Shown piece after piece: positions 10,513-19,262 of a DNA stretch of 25,553 nt (position 1 is the first letter of the stretch; the number at the start of each line of letters is the position of its first letter). The translations under genes were made by a program, and so were the position numbers. The stretch spans positions 118,100 through 143,652 of the forward strand of contig NW_003129357.1 in the NCBI RefSeq assembly GCF_000003605.2. The letters are read 5' to 3'. The stretch comes from Saccoglossus kowalevskii (taxonomy: Eukaryota > Hemichordata > Enteropneusta > Harrimaniidae). Under the pieces are notes generated by a model. That model worked only from the letters and a program-made list of their open reading frames with translations. It had not been told where the DNA came from and ran no database searches.

Positions 10513-12894
10513 CACTGTTTTATCGTTGGTAAGTATTAGAAGGAATAACAGCCAATTGAGGCTAGAACAATCGTAAGGAGATTTGAAACCACCCAGATCT
10601 CTCTTGATGAAAACTTCCTCTTCAATTAAAAAAGTTGTCTTAGTAGCAGACCCTGGACGATTATCTTTAGATCAGTAACTTATGGATCGGCCTCTCTGGT
10701 GACGCGGCTAAATGTGTCGTAGAGAAATCTAGGCGCAATTCATTATACATTCTTATATCAGGTGTGCCATAGCGTGTGCATCAAGGTCGGTTGTTCTGCT
10801 AATCTGTTCATTGTTTATTTACACACAAAAAATACGTGACACGCTTATACAGAAATGATTACTCCAGAGAATACGCAAATTGTATCACAAACGTCAAACA
10901 ACGGTAGGTTCTGACAGAAATTCGATGAAACCACCAAAGGGACATCGTATACACGTACAAAGTGAATATTGTGACGTTTACCTGTCATATGGGCTAACAA
11001 TATTCTTTACTAAACGTCACGTCACACAAATATGTGATTAATGAAAATATCTATTTACGGAACAAAAAATGCGTTCACAAAAAAATCTCTGAAAATCCAC
11101 AATTCTCCCCACAGGCAATATTAAGTGAAATCTATAATCGCGGCTATCGAGCCTATTATTGACTAAATTTTTTTATTCACGCAACGAGTGTAGTACCGTC
11201 TCTAAGCGCATTATAATTGCTGAAGTAGCTTAAGAATGCCCGGTAGAGAGCCACTACGAATAGCAATAACAGCAGATCGCATATACATTCTTTAGGAACA
11301 TTGAGTTCGCCATTACAAATAGTAACACTGACTTCACGTGATAACTGCTAGTTGATTGGATATTATGCATTAAATTAGCTCATTCCGTGACACTAGCGGA
11401 ATACTCTGCTAATTTTCGGATATAGCGCAGTTGATGAATCCAAAACTTTGGTACAATATAACTATCCTTATTATTGATAAGATCTGAACACAGGATTTGA
11501 ACCACATATACGTGTTCTCAATAGAAAATGTTTTGTCGGCGTAAGTTTAAGGTAATTAATATAAGGATCTCATATTCTTATGTTTACGCCGGCAGTTACA
11601 AGAAGAGTAAAAATGGTAGCCACTGGATAATTCGTTCAATGTCTCATGTTTCGGTTGACAAAAAAATTCTGTCTTTTGTGTACTTTTTTTCAATCGACAA
11701 TTAGTTGCCAATTCTGGGTTGTCATTATAATATAAGTACATATAAAACATAGAGTTAAATCTTTTGTTAACTAAATTTTGGAACTAATCGGCACATTTCA
11801 GGATTAACAACCTCGACCTAAAAACTGTTAACAGTATTTACAAAGATCGATCGCTATTAGCGGTGTACTTGAGTTACATTGGGAAATAATATATTCCGGC
11901 ACGTGATTGATCGCGATTTTTTGACATTATTGATATTCATTCCTGGGACTGTAAATTATTATTTTTTACAAAAGAATGTTCTACTATTTCAAACTATTGT
12001 AATGTTTCAATGGAAAATAAGGAAACAGTTTGTGGCATGAAACATTAAGATAATTAAGTGATTTCGGCTCGAGCCAAGTGGGTTCATTTACAGTGTCGCT
12101 TCTTCCTAAACGCAATGATCGTAATCCTTTTGCAAACATAGGAATAGACACCTATTTCGGCACGTGCTGAAAATCAGTACACACGTGACTAATAACATCA
12201 TCAAATCCCGGTTTATAAAGATAACAATTTATAATCCCCAGATCTACCGCATTCAATGTTTTCGAATCTGTAAAATCTGGACAGTATTGTATAGATTTAG
12301 GCTAGCAGAATTATGGTGCCATGTTTTCAGGTTTTTAGGTTACGAAGCCAGACATACTGCCCTAGTGAATAACAATTGCAATCTTTATCGTGAATGTGAT
12401 CTGTCTATCCCCGGGAAATTGTCTAAGCTTCTTGGATTTTTTTCCAACAATGGTATAGAGATTGGACTGTCTGCTTGTACCGTGTGCATAACATAATTCG
12501 GGTTTATTTCTTGTATTATTGTTAATCATATGCTTATTACCTAACCATTGCATTGTATTCATAATAAGCAACAAGCACACGCGGATACAACATTCATACA
12601 AATAGAATATATTATTAATTTTCTGGTTGTTAACTTTATGTGCAGTTCACTGTATTGTCTATACTCTGCGAATATGATAAAGTATGATATAGAATAGTCT
12701 CTATAGAGTTGGGTAAAAAACCTTCTTCACTAATCCGGCGATCACGATCAGTCAAGAAGCTTCTAAGAGAATTTCATAAGATAAGTCTGGTTTGCGGCAG
12801 TTCTCAATTACAGCTTGTTTCGAAGAGATATCGTGTTTTGTTATCACGAATTTCATATTAATGGTTGTCTGTATATTTTTGAGCTGTAGGCATA

Positions 12895-13005
12895 GAATGA
12901 ATGAATGAATGGATTGACGAATGGATGAATGAATGAATGATATAACGCCATAACGAACCAATCGATCAAAGAACCAAATGAACGAATTAATGAATGAAAA
13001 AATGA
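12895..13005 (+). repeat. Imperfect (GAAT)n/(GAAC)n tandem repeat
   Basis: A tract of ATGAATGAATGAAT-type units, decaying into GAAC, GGAT and GAAA variants by about 13005. Open frames through it on both strands are products of the tetranucleotide repeat. Confidence 0.9.
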
Positions 13006-13569
13006 GTATATACAAAAAGCAATTTAAGGAGATTTCTCATTATTATTATATTAACCTATATGAAATACATATTCTTTATTTAACAAAAACGCAAGTTCAA
13101 TGCATCCGTCATTTACCTTGTCACAATACTTTACACAGTATTCTGAGATATTCATTTAAAGATGAAATGTTCCCAAGTTTACATACAATTAATTTAATTA
13201 ATTGATTTTATGTCATCAATTGTGTTTAGTTACTATCGGCTTTGTTCTGAAATGCGTACTTCTCTTGTGGTTCTCAATTAGATTAGACGCCCGGTAATTG
13301 CACTTTTTCACTGCAATCACTCATTGATTCAAGCATTCCCAATTTCGTCACATAAGTTCATTTGTATAAGAACAGCGCTATTCAGTGTGTTATCTCGGTA
13401 CTGAGGGATTACAGTCACGACATTCCTACAGCATGACACAACATATCTCGTCATGGAAATAGGCACAGAAACATTCGCCATCCATCACTGAATCGTGAGT
13501 ATCTTGTATCCTTGCTGTGAACACTGCTTCAATATTGACTCAATGTTAAAATACAATTAGGATCTTGAT

Positions 13570-13830
13570 GTTCAGTTCATATTCAACGTATTTTTTATGT
13601 TTAAACTATAATTGTAATATTTTCATATAATCGTAATGTATTTTACTATTTTATTTGTTTTCACCATTTTTAAAATTTGTATGTATTTGCCTGAGGCAGT
13701 TAAAATAATACAAAATAAAATATATGTACTGAAAACAGCCAAAAATGATAAAATATTGAAAAAACAAAGATTAAATAAAACTAATAAAATAAAAAAAATA
13801 CAGGTGTGATACCTTCAATTTTATTATTAT
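13570..13830. repeat. T-rich then A-rich block around an AP-2-type palindrome
   Basis: Bases about 13570-13680 are T-rich and A-poorer. Bases about 13700-13830 are A-rich and T-poor. The switch is centred on TGCCTGAGGCA (13688-13698), which contains GCCTGAGGC, the known high-affinity TFAP2 palindrome. The arms form a loose, low-complexity inverted repeat. Confidence 0.45.
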
Positions 13831-13963
13831 AATCCGTGTATTCAATGCAATGCAATTTATAGCACAAAAAATGCAAAACGTTCTCTAAACCATATTACCC
13901 CAGAAATTATAGTAAAAAATTCATAGCATGATAGAGAAACAAATAAGGTATAATTACAGGTTG

Positions 13964-13996
13964 GGCCACACTGATTTAATTTTATGGATGACATCC
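13964..13996 (+). repeat. Left TIR of the 14-15 kb element
   Basis: It runs from GGCCACACTGATTT to GGATGACATCC. It is complementary to 14969-15001 with mismatches only at the fourth and ninth bases. The inner end GGATGACATCC is itself a near-palindrome. Confidence 0.88.
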
Positions 13997-14015
13997 TCTG
14001 AAGACCCCAAAACTA

Positions 14016-14312
14016 ATGCGAGAGGGCAAAAAAAAAAATTCGGCCCCCCAAGAAAATGATGCTAAAACAACAGGATTACGGAGCTATTATTACGAATTTA
14101 ACCACAGTGTATCAAAAAAACAACAAGTCTTTATTTGTAGGAGGCACACATTTCGTACTGTATTACTGTCACAGGTCTCATCACCTTTGATTTTGAAAAG
14201 GCAAGAGGATAAGGCAGATGTTAGCTTTGCCAAAGGCATACACATCAACTCAATATTAAAGACAGACTTACTGTGTTGTATTGAAAAAAAAATAATTAAA
14301 AATGAACAATAA
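14016..14312 (+). CDS. Unrecognised 98-codon frame inside the 14-15 kb element
   Basis: The frame starts at ATG 14016, twenty bases inside the left TIR, and stops at TAA 14310-14312. The start is basic (MREGKKKNSAPQENDAKTTG). The body is polar and mixed, with scattered Cys (IC at about 40, LLCC near 88) and a lysine-rich end. There is no signal peptide, membrane segment or catalytic motif that I can see. Its ATG lies in a 12-base direct repeat (AAAACTAATGCG, 14009-14020) that recurs in the same orientation at 14952-14963. Poly-A runs in the codons, and a length that can arise by chance in AT-rich DNA, weaken the case. It could be a real small transposon protein, a shadow, or a degraded exon. 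An AATAAA on the opposite strand (14130-14135) would serve a minus-strand transcript running through it. Confidence 0.25.
   Translation: MREGKKKNSAPQENDAKTTGLRSYYYEFNHSVSKKQQVFICRRHTFRTVLLSQVSSPLILKRQEDKADVSFAKGIHINSILKTDLLCCIEKKIIKNEQ
14130..14135 (-). promoter_or_regulatory. Possible polyadenylation signal (AATAAA) for a minus-strand transcript
   Basis: TTTATT on the plus strand gives AATAAA on the minus strand, about 285 bases past the end of the minus-strand frame and inside the same TIR element. The motif is short and common in AT-rich DNA. Confidence 0.2.
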
Positions 14313-14419
14313 GTTTGTCAACAACAACCTGGAAATTAACTTCTTTGACATTCAAACTACAGCTTTTAAAGTGACACTTCAGATAGACTAAGTGTTGACA
14401 CGAATGCTCTAGAACTACT

Positions 14420-14773
14420 TCAACTATGTAACAAATTAGGCCCGATATTGAAAAAAAACACCAACGTCACCCCGTAAGGGGACTTCGGCCAAGGAGCTTC
14501 TGCTGCTTTCGTTGCAGTTTTGTTGACTTCAATGCGGACAAAGCAACCGAACTGATTTGTCGCCTGACCGACTTTTAGGCCACCATACACCTCCACTCCT
14601 CTCCCATTTCTCTCATCATTGCAGAAGAAACACGGGACAGCCACTCTGGACAATATGTTCTCAAAGTTGTCTGGGCGAAACTCGCTTGCCGCTACCGACC
14701 TCTCGTATATAGTGTAAACGTCTCCCTGGCCAACGTCAATTGCGTACCAGTCTACAACAATCCTCCGTTTCAC
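14420..14773 (-). CDS. Unrecognised 117-codon frame inside the 14-15 kb element
   Basis: This is an open frame on the minus strand, with an upstream in-frame TAA just before GAG-GTG (no ATG start). It reads KRRIVVDWYAIDVGQGDVYT, then about 85 more residues with mixed polar/hydrophobic periodicity. A CFFC pair lies near residue 50, and GVEVYGGLKVGQ near 58-70. The residue mix is not the K/N/I/F-rich pattern of chance AT-rich frames, and the region is CpG-rich. A short ATG frame (14817-14770) with a strong start context (AACATGGCG) ends in TGA that overlaps this frame by two bases. It reads MATTPPKYVSIKVKR, so a single-base deletion in one longer gene would produce what is seen. No known family is recognised. 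It could be a first exon, a transposon protein with a frameshift, or a captured host exon. Confidence 0.4.
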   Translation of the reverse strand: MKRRIVVDWYAIDVGQGDVYTIYERSVAASEFRPDNFENILSRVAVPCFFCNDERNGRGVEVYGGLKVGQATNQFGCFVRIEVNKTATKAAEAPWPKSPYGVTLVFFFNIGPNLLHS

Positions 14774-14817
14774 CTCTTAACTTTTATGCTCACGTATTTT
14801 GGTGGTGTGGTCGCCAT
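14770..14817 (-). CDS. Short ATG frame leading into the minus-strand frame (likely its frameshifted start)
   Basis: The frame has 15 residues (MATTPPKYVSIKVKR) and starts at AACATGGCGACC, with A at -3 and G at +4. It stops at TGA 14772-14770 and overlaps the GTG-AAA-CGG of the following frame in the -1 phase. The AACATGGCG is also a YY1-like box, preceded (minus strand) by an ATGCAAAT octamer at 14845-14838. It is most simply the true N-terminus, cut off by a one-base deletion. Confidence 0.35.
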   Translation of the reverse strand: MATTPPKYVSIKVKR

Positions 14818-14968
14818 GTTGGATCATTTATGGCAAAATTTGCATGTTTTGAGGCAATCTCTTTCCCATAGGTCTTTGCGCTTTACGTAACGCGCATCTA
14901 ACTGTGCGGAGTTTGGTTTTGATGTAGTAGTTTTTTTTTTGAGAACAGGCGAAAACTAATGCGCGCGC

Positions 14969-15001
14969 GGATGTCATCCATAAAATTAAATCGGTGTAGC
15001 C
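14969..15001 (-). repeat. Right TIR of the 14-15 kb element
   Basis: It is the inverse complement of 13964-13996 with 31/33 identity. It is followed outside by TTG, and a short GCGCGCGCGG run lies just inside. Confidence 0.88.
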
Positions 15002-15004
15002 TTG

Positions 15005-15517
15005 GTAGGCAGTCGTAACCATTTATATTCAGATGTCTTAGCTTCAAACTGTCAACATTTTGGAAGTCAGTCATTAGACGATCATACATACAAAATAAAA
15101 AAAAAACTTCTTTTGCGAAAGATTTGCATAATTTTAAGCTCAACAATAGTTAATTGAATGTATAATTATGTTCCTAATCCTTATTATTTTCTATACATAG
15201 CGAATAACAAAAACTAATCGGATTGTTTATGTGAGTGATATAGATATCCGGATATTTGACTTTCCAATCAATCTAGTTCAAATACTTAACATTATTGGTG
15301 TCATTGACCGCCGATAACAACATATTTATAAGCGACTTAGACGCACATCTGAACATACACGCATAATATAGTATGGAAATTTCAAAGTTATTTTCATTTC
15401 AACTGAACTGAACGGTCAACACAATTCTAGGTAATAATTTCAAACGGTTTTATTAAATTAGTTCAATTAATGGACATGGACATCGATGGGGTTGTTATGA
15501 TGCGATTCGTACCTTAT
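15005..15517. other. AT-rich spacer between two small transposons
   Basis: Nothing recognisable. Open frames on the minus strand that begin here and run into the right end of the neighbouring element are interrupted and have no coding character. Confidence 0.55.
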
Positions 15518-15674
15518 TTAAAGCGGAAGGATCGCCTCCGTCACCTGCGCACGCGCAAGCGATGATAACAACACACACTAGAAACTTAAAGGCACATGAG
15601 TAGACGCTTGTTTTTAAACAATGACACGCTATGGCTATCTGACGCATGCGCAGGTGACGACTCCCCCGCTTTAA
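15518..15674. mobile_element. 149-bp MITE-like palindrome with TTAA target duplication
   Basis: TTAA at 15518-15521 and 15671-15674 flank an element starting AGCGG and ending CCGCT (15522-15670). Further in, GTCACCTGCGCA (15540-15551) is exactly complementary to 15647-15658, so the TIRs run about 30 bases with a 6-base length difference between the arms. TTAA duplications are characteristic of piggyBac and Kolobok superfamilies. There is no coding capacity: a 60-codon minus-strand frame that spans the whole element is a by-product of the palindrome. Confidence 0.75.
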
Positions 15675-17303
15675 CATTTCTGTAAACTCACAAGCATGGA
15701 AACACTATGCAATTAGATGACTCAAAATGATTTGTTTAATTATTGCGAATGATTTTTGTTCTGATGGATGGCAAACAAGCCCAGATGCTATGAAACTTAC
15801 TCTTATAAATATAAGGGAAGTATATATATACATTTTTTTCCATTTTTAAATAATGTTATGAGTAGCAATGACAAGTTCATTACTAACTGCTTTGATAAAT
15901 ACACGGTACACTTAAGGCCTTTAAAACCCAACCCAAATATTGGTTTCTTGATTGAACAGGCATCGGAATACCTTCATAATTGCACTGTATAATAAACAGT
16001 CTACTAATTACATAAAGATACCGTAGTCGTAGTTAATAATATAGAAGGAATAACATTATGCACTGGGTGAACTAAATTCAGCACGCACGTACGTACGTGC
16101 TGCAGGCATCAATTTATTTTAACAAGAACCGTCGTTTACTTATTTACGCACATGCCGATTTACGTATACTTGCCGAAGGTATGTCCCTTGACGTTTTTCC
16201 CGTGATATCGACATCTGTTTGAATCTGTATTTTTCTTCCCCCAAATGAACATGACCTTGTACACTTGTATTATTTTTCACGTTTCCGCAATTTTTCAATT
16301 TCAAGCGTTGAGTATTAGTTTGACTTTAATTTACATAGTTGTTTCCTGGTATAGGTAACTTAGGGGGCATAATATTCAGACAGACATTGTCACCCACCTA
16401 TGGTGTGAGCTCAAAGTGACTAGTTTGGAGATATAGACCAACACACATCGTACAAATACAAGCCATATATACATCACTGTCATGCAATTGACGTCAGTGG
16501 AAAAGATTCCTGGTGACATTCTTCGTTCAGTCTTTCTGAGGCCAGTATTGTAAGTTTATTATTTTTCGATGTGTAAATATGAATAGACAATTGTTGGATC
16601 ATGTATATGTACATGTTATTAGTTAAAAACATGCTTTGCATCATCTTTAGAAGAACTCGTCGTAGACATTTTAAAAGATTCGTAAAAATCCTAGTTACGT
16701 CGGTTGACCTAACAAGTACACATTCAGGATGTGAAGTTGATCAATTGTTTCCGACAATAAGACACAACAACGTTCGGAAATGTTCATCATTTAGCCGAAG
16801 TAATTCAATACTACAATCATTGACGTCATGCATATCGGGTTCGGCAAAGCGAAACAAACAAGAAGCAGACGTAAGCAGGAAGTAGTGTAAGCTCAGTTAC
16901 ATGAACACGATCTTGTCAGAATTAAAGGCATTAATAGCTGGGTTGTTACTACCCATTTGATACAATCGTTGGGATAGGCTTAATATCCGATTTGCAACCA
17001 TCAGGTTATTATTAATGATGAAAACTGCTATTATTATCAAAATACTGATTCATATTCAGGGTTTTATTGCATGCGAGGGTATTTGGTAGCATATATATAT
17101 GACCTTTCTGGGGTAAATATGCATATTTGTCGGAGATAAATACCGAGCCTAAGTTAACTATTTATTATACACTATACCCACATGTGTGATACGCCGTACA
17201 ATAGCTGCTTATGTCGTGTTGCTAAGTGTAAATCTCCCACGTCTTTCCTGAATTGTACTACAACCGGAAGAATCCCGGACGAACCGGTATCACCGAGTAA
17301 TAT
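15675..17303. other. Non-coding stretch with a CACGTACG palindrome
   Basis: It has CAGCACG (16079-16085) facing CGTGCTG (16096-16102) around a CACGTACGTA core. A 220-base open segment at 16651-16870 has acceptor- and donor-like borders and is treated as a weak finding. No recognised gene. Confidence 0.5.
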
Positions 17304-17418
17304 GAGGTTATTACGACGATACCTCAAAGTATGCATGAAGACAGTACAGCGGAAGTATCGACCAACGCGCAGCTGGAGGTCGATACGACGGTGTGCTGTG
17401 TATCTTCGTAATAACCTT
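17304..17418. repeat. Nested hairpin element (about 115 bp)
   Basis: The outer arm GGTTATTACGACGATAC (17306-17322) pairs with 17400-17416 at 16 of 17 positions. The inner arm GTATCGACC (17355-17363) pairs perfectly with GGTCGATAC (17378-17386) around a 14-base loop. Partial complementarity continues between the arms. It is probably a foldback MITE. A 99-codon frame crossing it is a by-product of the structure. Confidence 0.65.
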
Positions 17419-18141
17419 ATTATTATACATATTTTACTTCCAAGGATATATCATGGGAATGCCGAAATAAAAATTTGTTAGAATCAGCGAACTTCTTTGT
17501 GTGGAGTCCGGTCAAATCCTGGTGGCAGCCATGTCAGTTGTTATTATTAGAGGACCCTTACGCGCGTAATTATTCCATATTTTGAATTCGAAATTCCTAA
17601 TATGGTAGCATAAAAATACCCCCTAAAATACCGCAAAATTACAGCATGCTTTAACTCATGGCGTTACTGTGACAGATGTATAATAATATGTTATACCTCG
17701 TAACACCCCACCTCCGACGTATCATGACATTTAAGGATTTCCACTTGGATTTGAGGTTGTATGTTTGTGAACTGTCGTCTTTAATATATTTTATTTGCAT
17801 AAAACTTGATTGAATTCTTATTTCTACTCCAGCGATCGAAGCCCACTATTAAAAAACTTACACGTGAATGAGCGAAGCACAGTTCTAGCATATTTCTAAC
17901 TAACCAACGAAGCAACAGTAGTACAAAATATAATATGCGTAGTTGTTATTTTTGTTGCATTCATCGATTCACAAAACAGACGGCAGGCCATGTGAGTGGA
18001 AACAACAGACGCGTCAGACGTCACGTGTTCGACGATAGCGCGTTGGGAAACACGCGATTTGTGCGCGATTTTATTTGTAATTTGTGCAATAATTTTAAAC
18101 ATTTTAGGCAGTACTAATTATTATAATCATATAAGCAACTG

Positions 18142-18166
18142 TGAAAGTGCTATATCGGCACTTTCA
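18142..18166. repeat. Perfect 9-bp hairpin
   Basis: TGAAAGTGC (18142-18150) and GCACTTTCA (18158-18166) flank a 7-base loop. The stem is too short for a microRNA precursor. Confidence 0.5.
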
Positions 18167-19060
18167 TGCAATTCCATTTCCAAATTTGGATTTTCTAGTT
18201 ATGTGCTCATTCAAAATTTGTTCTCAAATTTAACATTACAGATTCAAATTCACTCAGTACTTTTAAAAAAATCAAAAATATTTTACCATTCGCTAGTTTC
18301 AGATAATTAGAGTCATTATACAATAATTTGGCAAAGGAAATAGTATATTGCGTATTCGACAACAATAGCGAATAAGCGTCCCGAAGTACGTAATTTTCAG
18401 GTCCACTGTTTTTCTAGTCGTGACTTTTGCTACTTTTGTGCTGATGCAGTTACACATATGATGAAGAGGTATTACTTAATATAACTTGACGCATTCCTTG
18501 AAGTATTAACCATATTTTGTATCGTGCCATAGCACTCGAAAAACTATAAATATTGCTTCCCGCAATGCCACAACTTATTTGCGGTATTACCCTCAAAAAA
18601 ACCTCTTCCATTTACTCGTGGTGATGATTATGGCACCGTGTTATGTTCAATTGTTTAATCTATTTTGACCGTACACCGCATATTAGAAATTCGTGGGAAA
18701 AAATATATTTTACACGCGTTATGTACGTTGCTATGGGGCTGATATCGAACACGGCGTAATAAAATTACTTGAAAGGCTTTCTTCATCACATTATATACCC
18801 TAGTGTACGAACAATTATAAATAGTACTACGATCCCATGTGTGGTTCAACGTGGTCACTCGAGACTCGACTGATGCAGTGGAAACAGCTGCAAAATGTCA
18901 CGATTACTCAGCTAGAGAGATCTGGGTATTTATTAATGTAAACTGTGTACATTATTGATAACTTGACATATGCTGTGTACTTGAGTTAGTTATTAATGTA
19001 TGTACCATATATGTGTACACCTACGTTGTGTTTTTGAGTGTACCTGTCACATTCGTTTAT

Positions 19061-19073
19061 AATATATATATAT
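19061..19073. repeat. Short (AT)n tract
   Basis: AT alternation, 13 bases. Confidence 0.8.
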
Positions 19074-19088
19074 GTTTCATACTATATC

Positions 19089-19262
19089 AAATGTCAGTGT
19101 TGTTCTGATTAAATTACATGGCTATCGTTTGTCTAGTTCAATGTGTATTTTTTTTAACATTTTAAAATGTCAGTCTCTAGCTGACATTTGTTAACAGATG
19201 AACTATGACGATCGTAGGTATTCAGTTTCCTGTTACTGAGTTCAGTTATACAAAAATGTCAG
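19089..19262. repeat. Cluster of four AAATGTCAG motifs, two forming a hairpin
   Basis: AAATGTCAG occurs at 19089-19097, 19165-19173 and 19254-19262, and inverted at 19181-19189. The middle pair makes a 9-bp stem with loop TCTCTAG. A given 9-mer is expected about 0.2 times in this window. The motif contains TGACA, the core bound by TALE homeodomain proteins (Meis/Prep/TGIF). Regulatory meaning is inference. Confidence 0.45.

Larger units (their letters stand above)
8101..11000. other. AT-rich non-coding stretch
   Basis: No open frame above chance and no transposon motif recognised. It holds a perfect AT-rich palindrome (8135-8152), a bulged 11-bp hairpin (10351-10380) and a CRE-containing inverted repeat (10471-10512). 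Confidence 0.55.
11001..13963. other. AT-rich non-coding stretch before the 14-15 kb element
   Basis: A 110-codon open frame at 12164-12496 is about the length expected once by chance here and resembles nothing known. CGGCACGTG occurs twice 260 bases apart (11897 and 12158), the second inside a near-perfect palindrome (12155-12172). It ends with a GAAT-repeat tract and a strongly strand-asymmetric T-rich/A-rich block. Confidence 0.5.
13964..15001. mobile_element. 1038-bp TIR element with two convergent unrecognised frames
   Basis: The element is bounded by 33-bp inverted repeats at 13964-13996 and 14969-15001 that differ at 2 positions. TTG lies immediately outside both ends (13961-13963 and 15002-15004), consistent with a 3-bp target duplication. 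The interior, particularly 14440-14980, is richer in G+C and CpG than the flanks. It contains a plus-strand frame (14016-14312) and a minus-strand frame (14773-14420) preceded by a short ATG frame. Neither resembles a transposase I recognise. The superfamily is open: 3-bp duplications occur in PIF/Harbinger and CACTA elements, but the ends are diagnostic of neither. Confidence 0.75.

Noticed and set aside
12164-12496. 110-codon plus-strand open frame
   Set aside because: It has a GTG start, no motif, and a length expected about once by chance at this base composition.
12752-13205. Open frames on both strands rich in Met, Asn, Glu or Ser, Ile, His
   Set aside because: They are produced by the GAAT tetranucleotide repeat.
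15495-15677. 60-codon minus-strand frame with a hydrophobic, signal-peptide-like middle
   Set aside because: It spans almost exactly the TTAA-flanked palindromic MITE, so its ends and repeated residues follow from the inverted arms.
17182-17481. 99-codon plus-strand frame starting MCDTPYNS, rich in Cys and Arg
   Set aside because: Its second half runs through the nested hairpin at 17304-17418, and no domain is recognisable.
17996-18310. 104-codon frame through a CpG-rich patch
   Set aside because: It starts at GTG, overlaps open frames on both strands, and turns into low-complexity AT-rich sequence in its second half.
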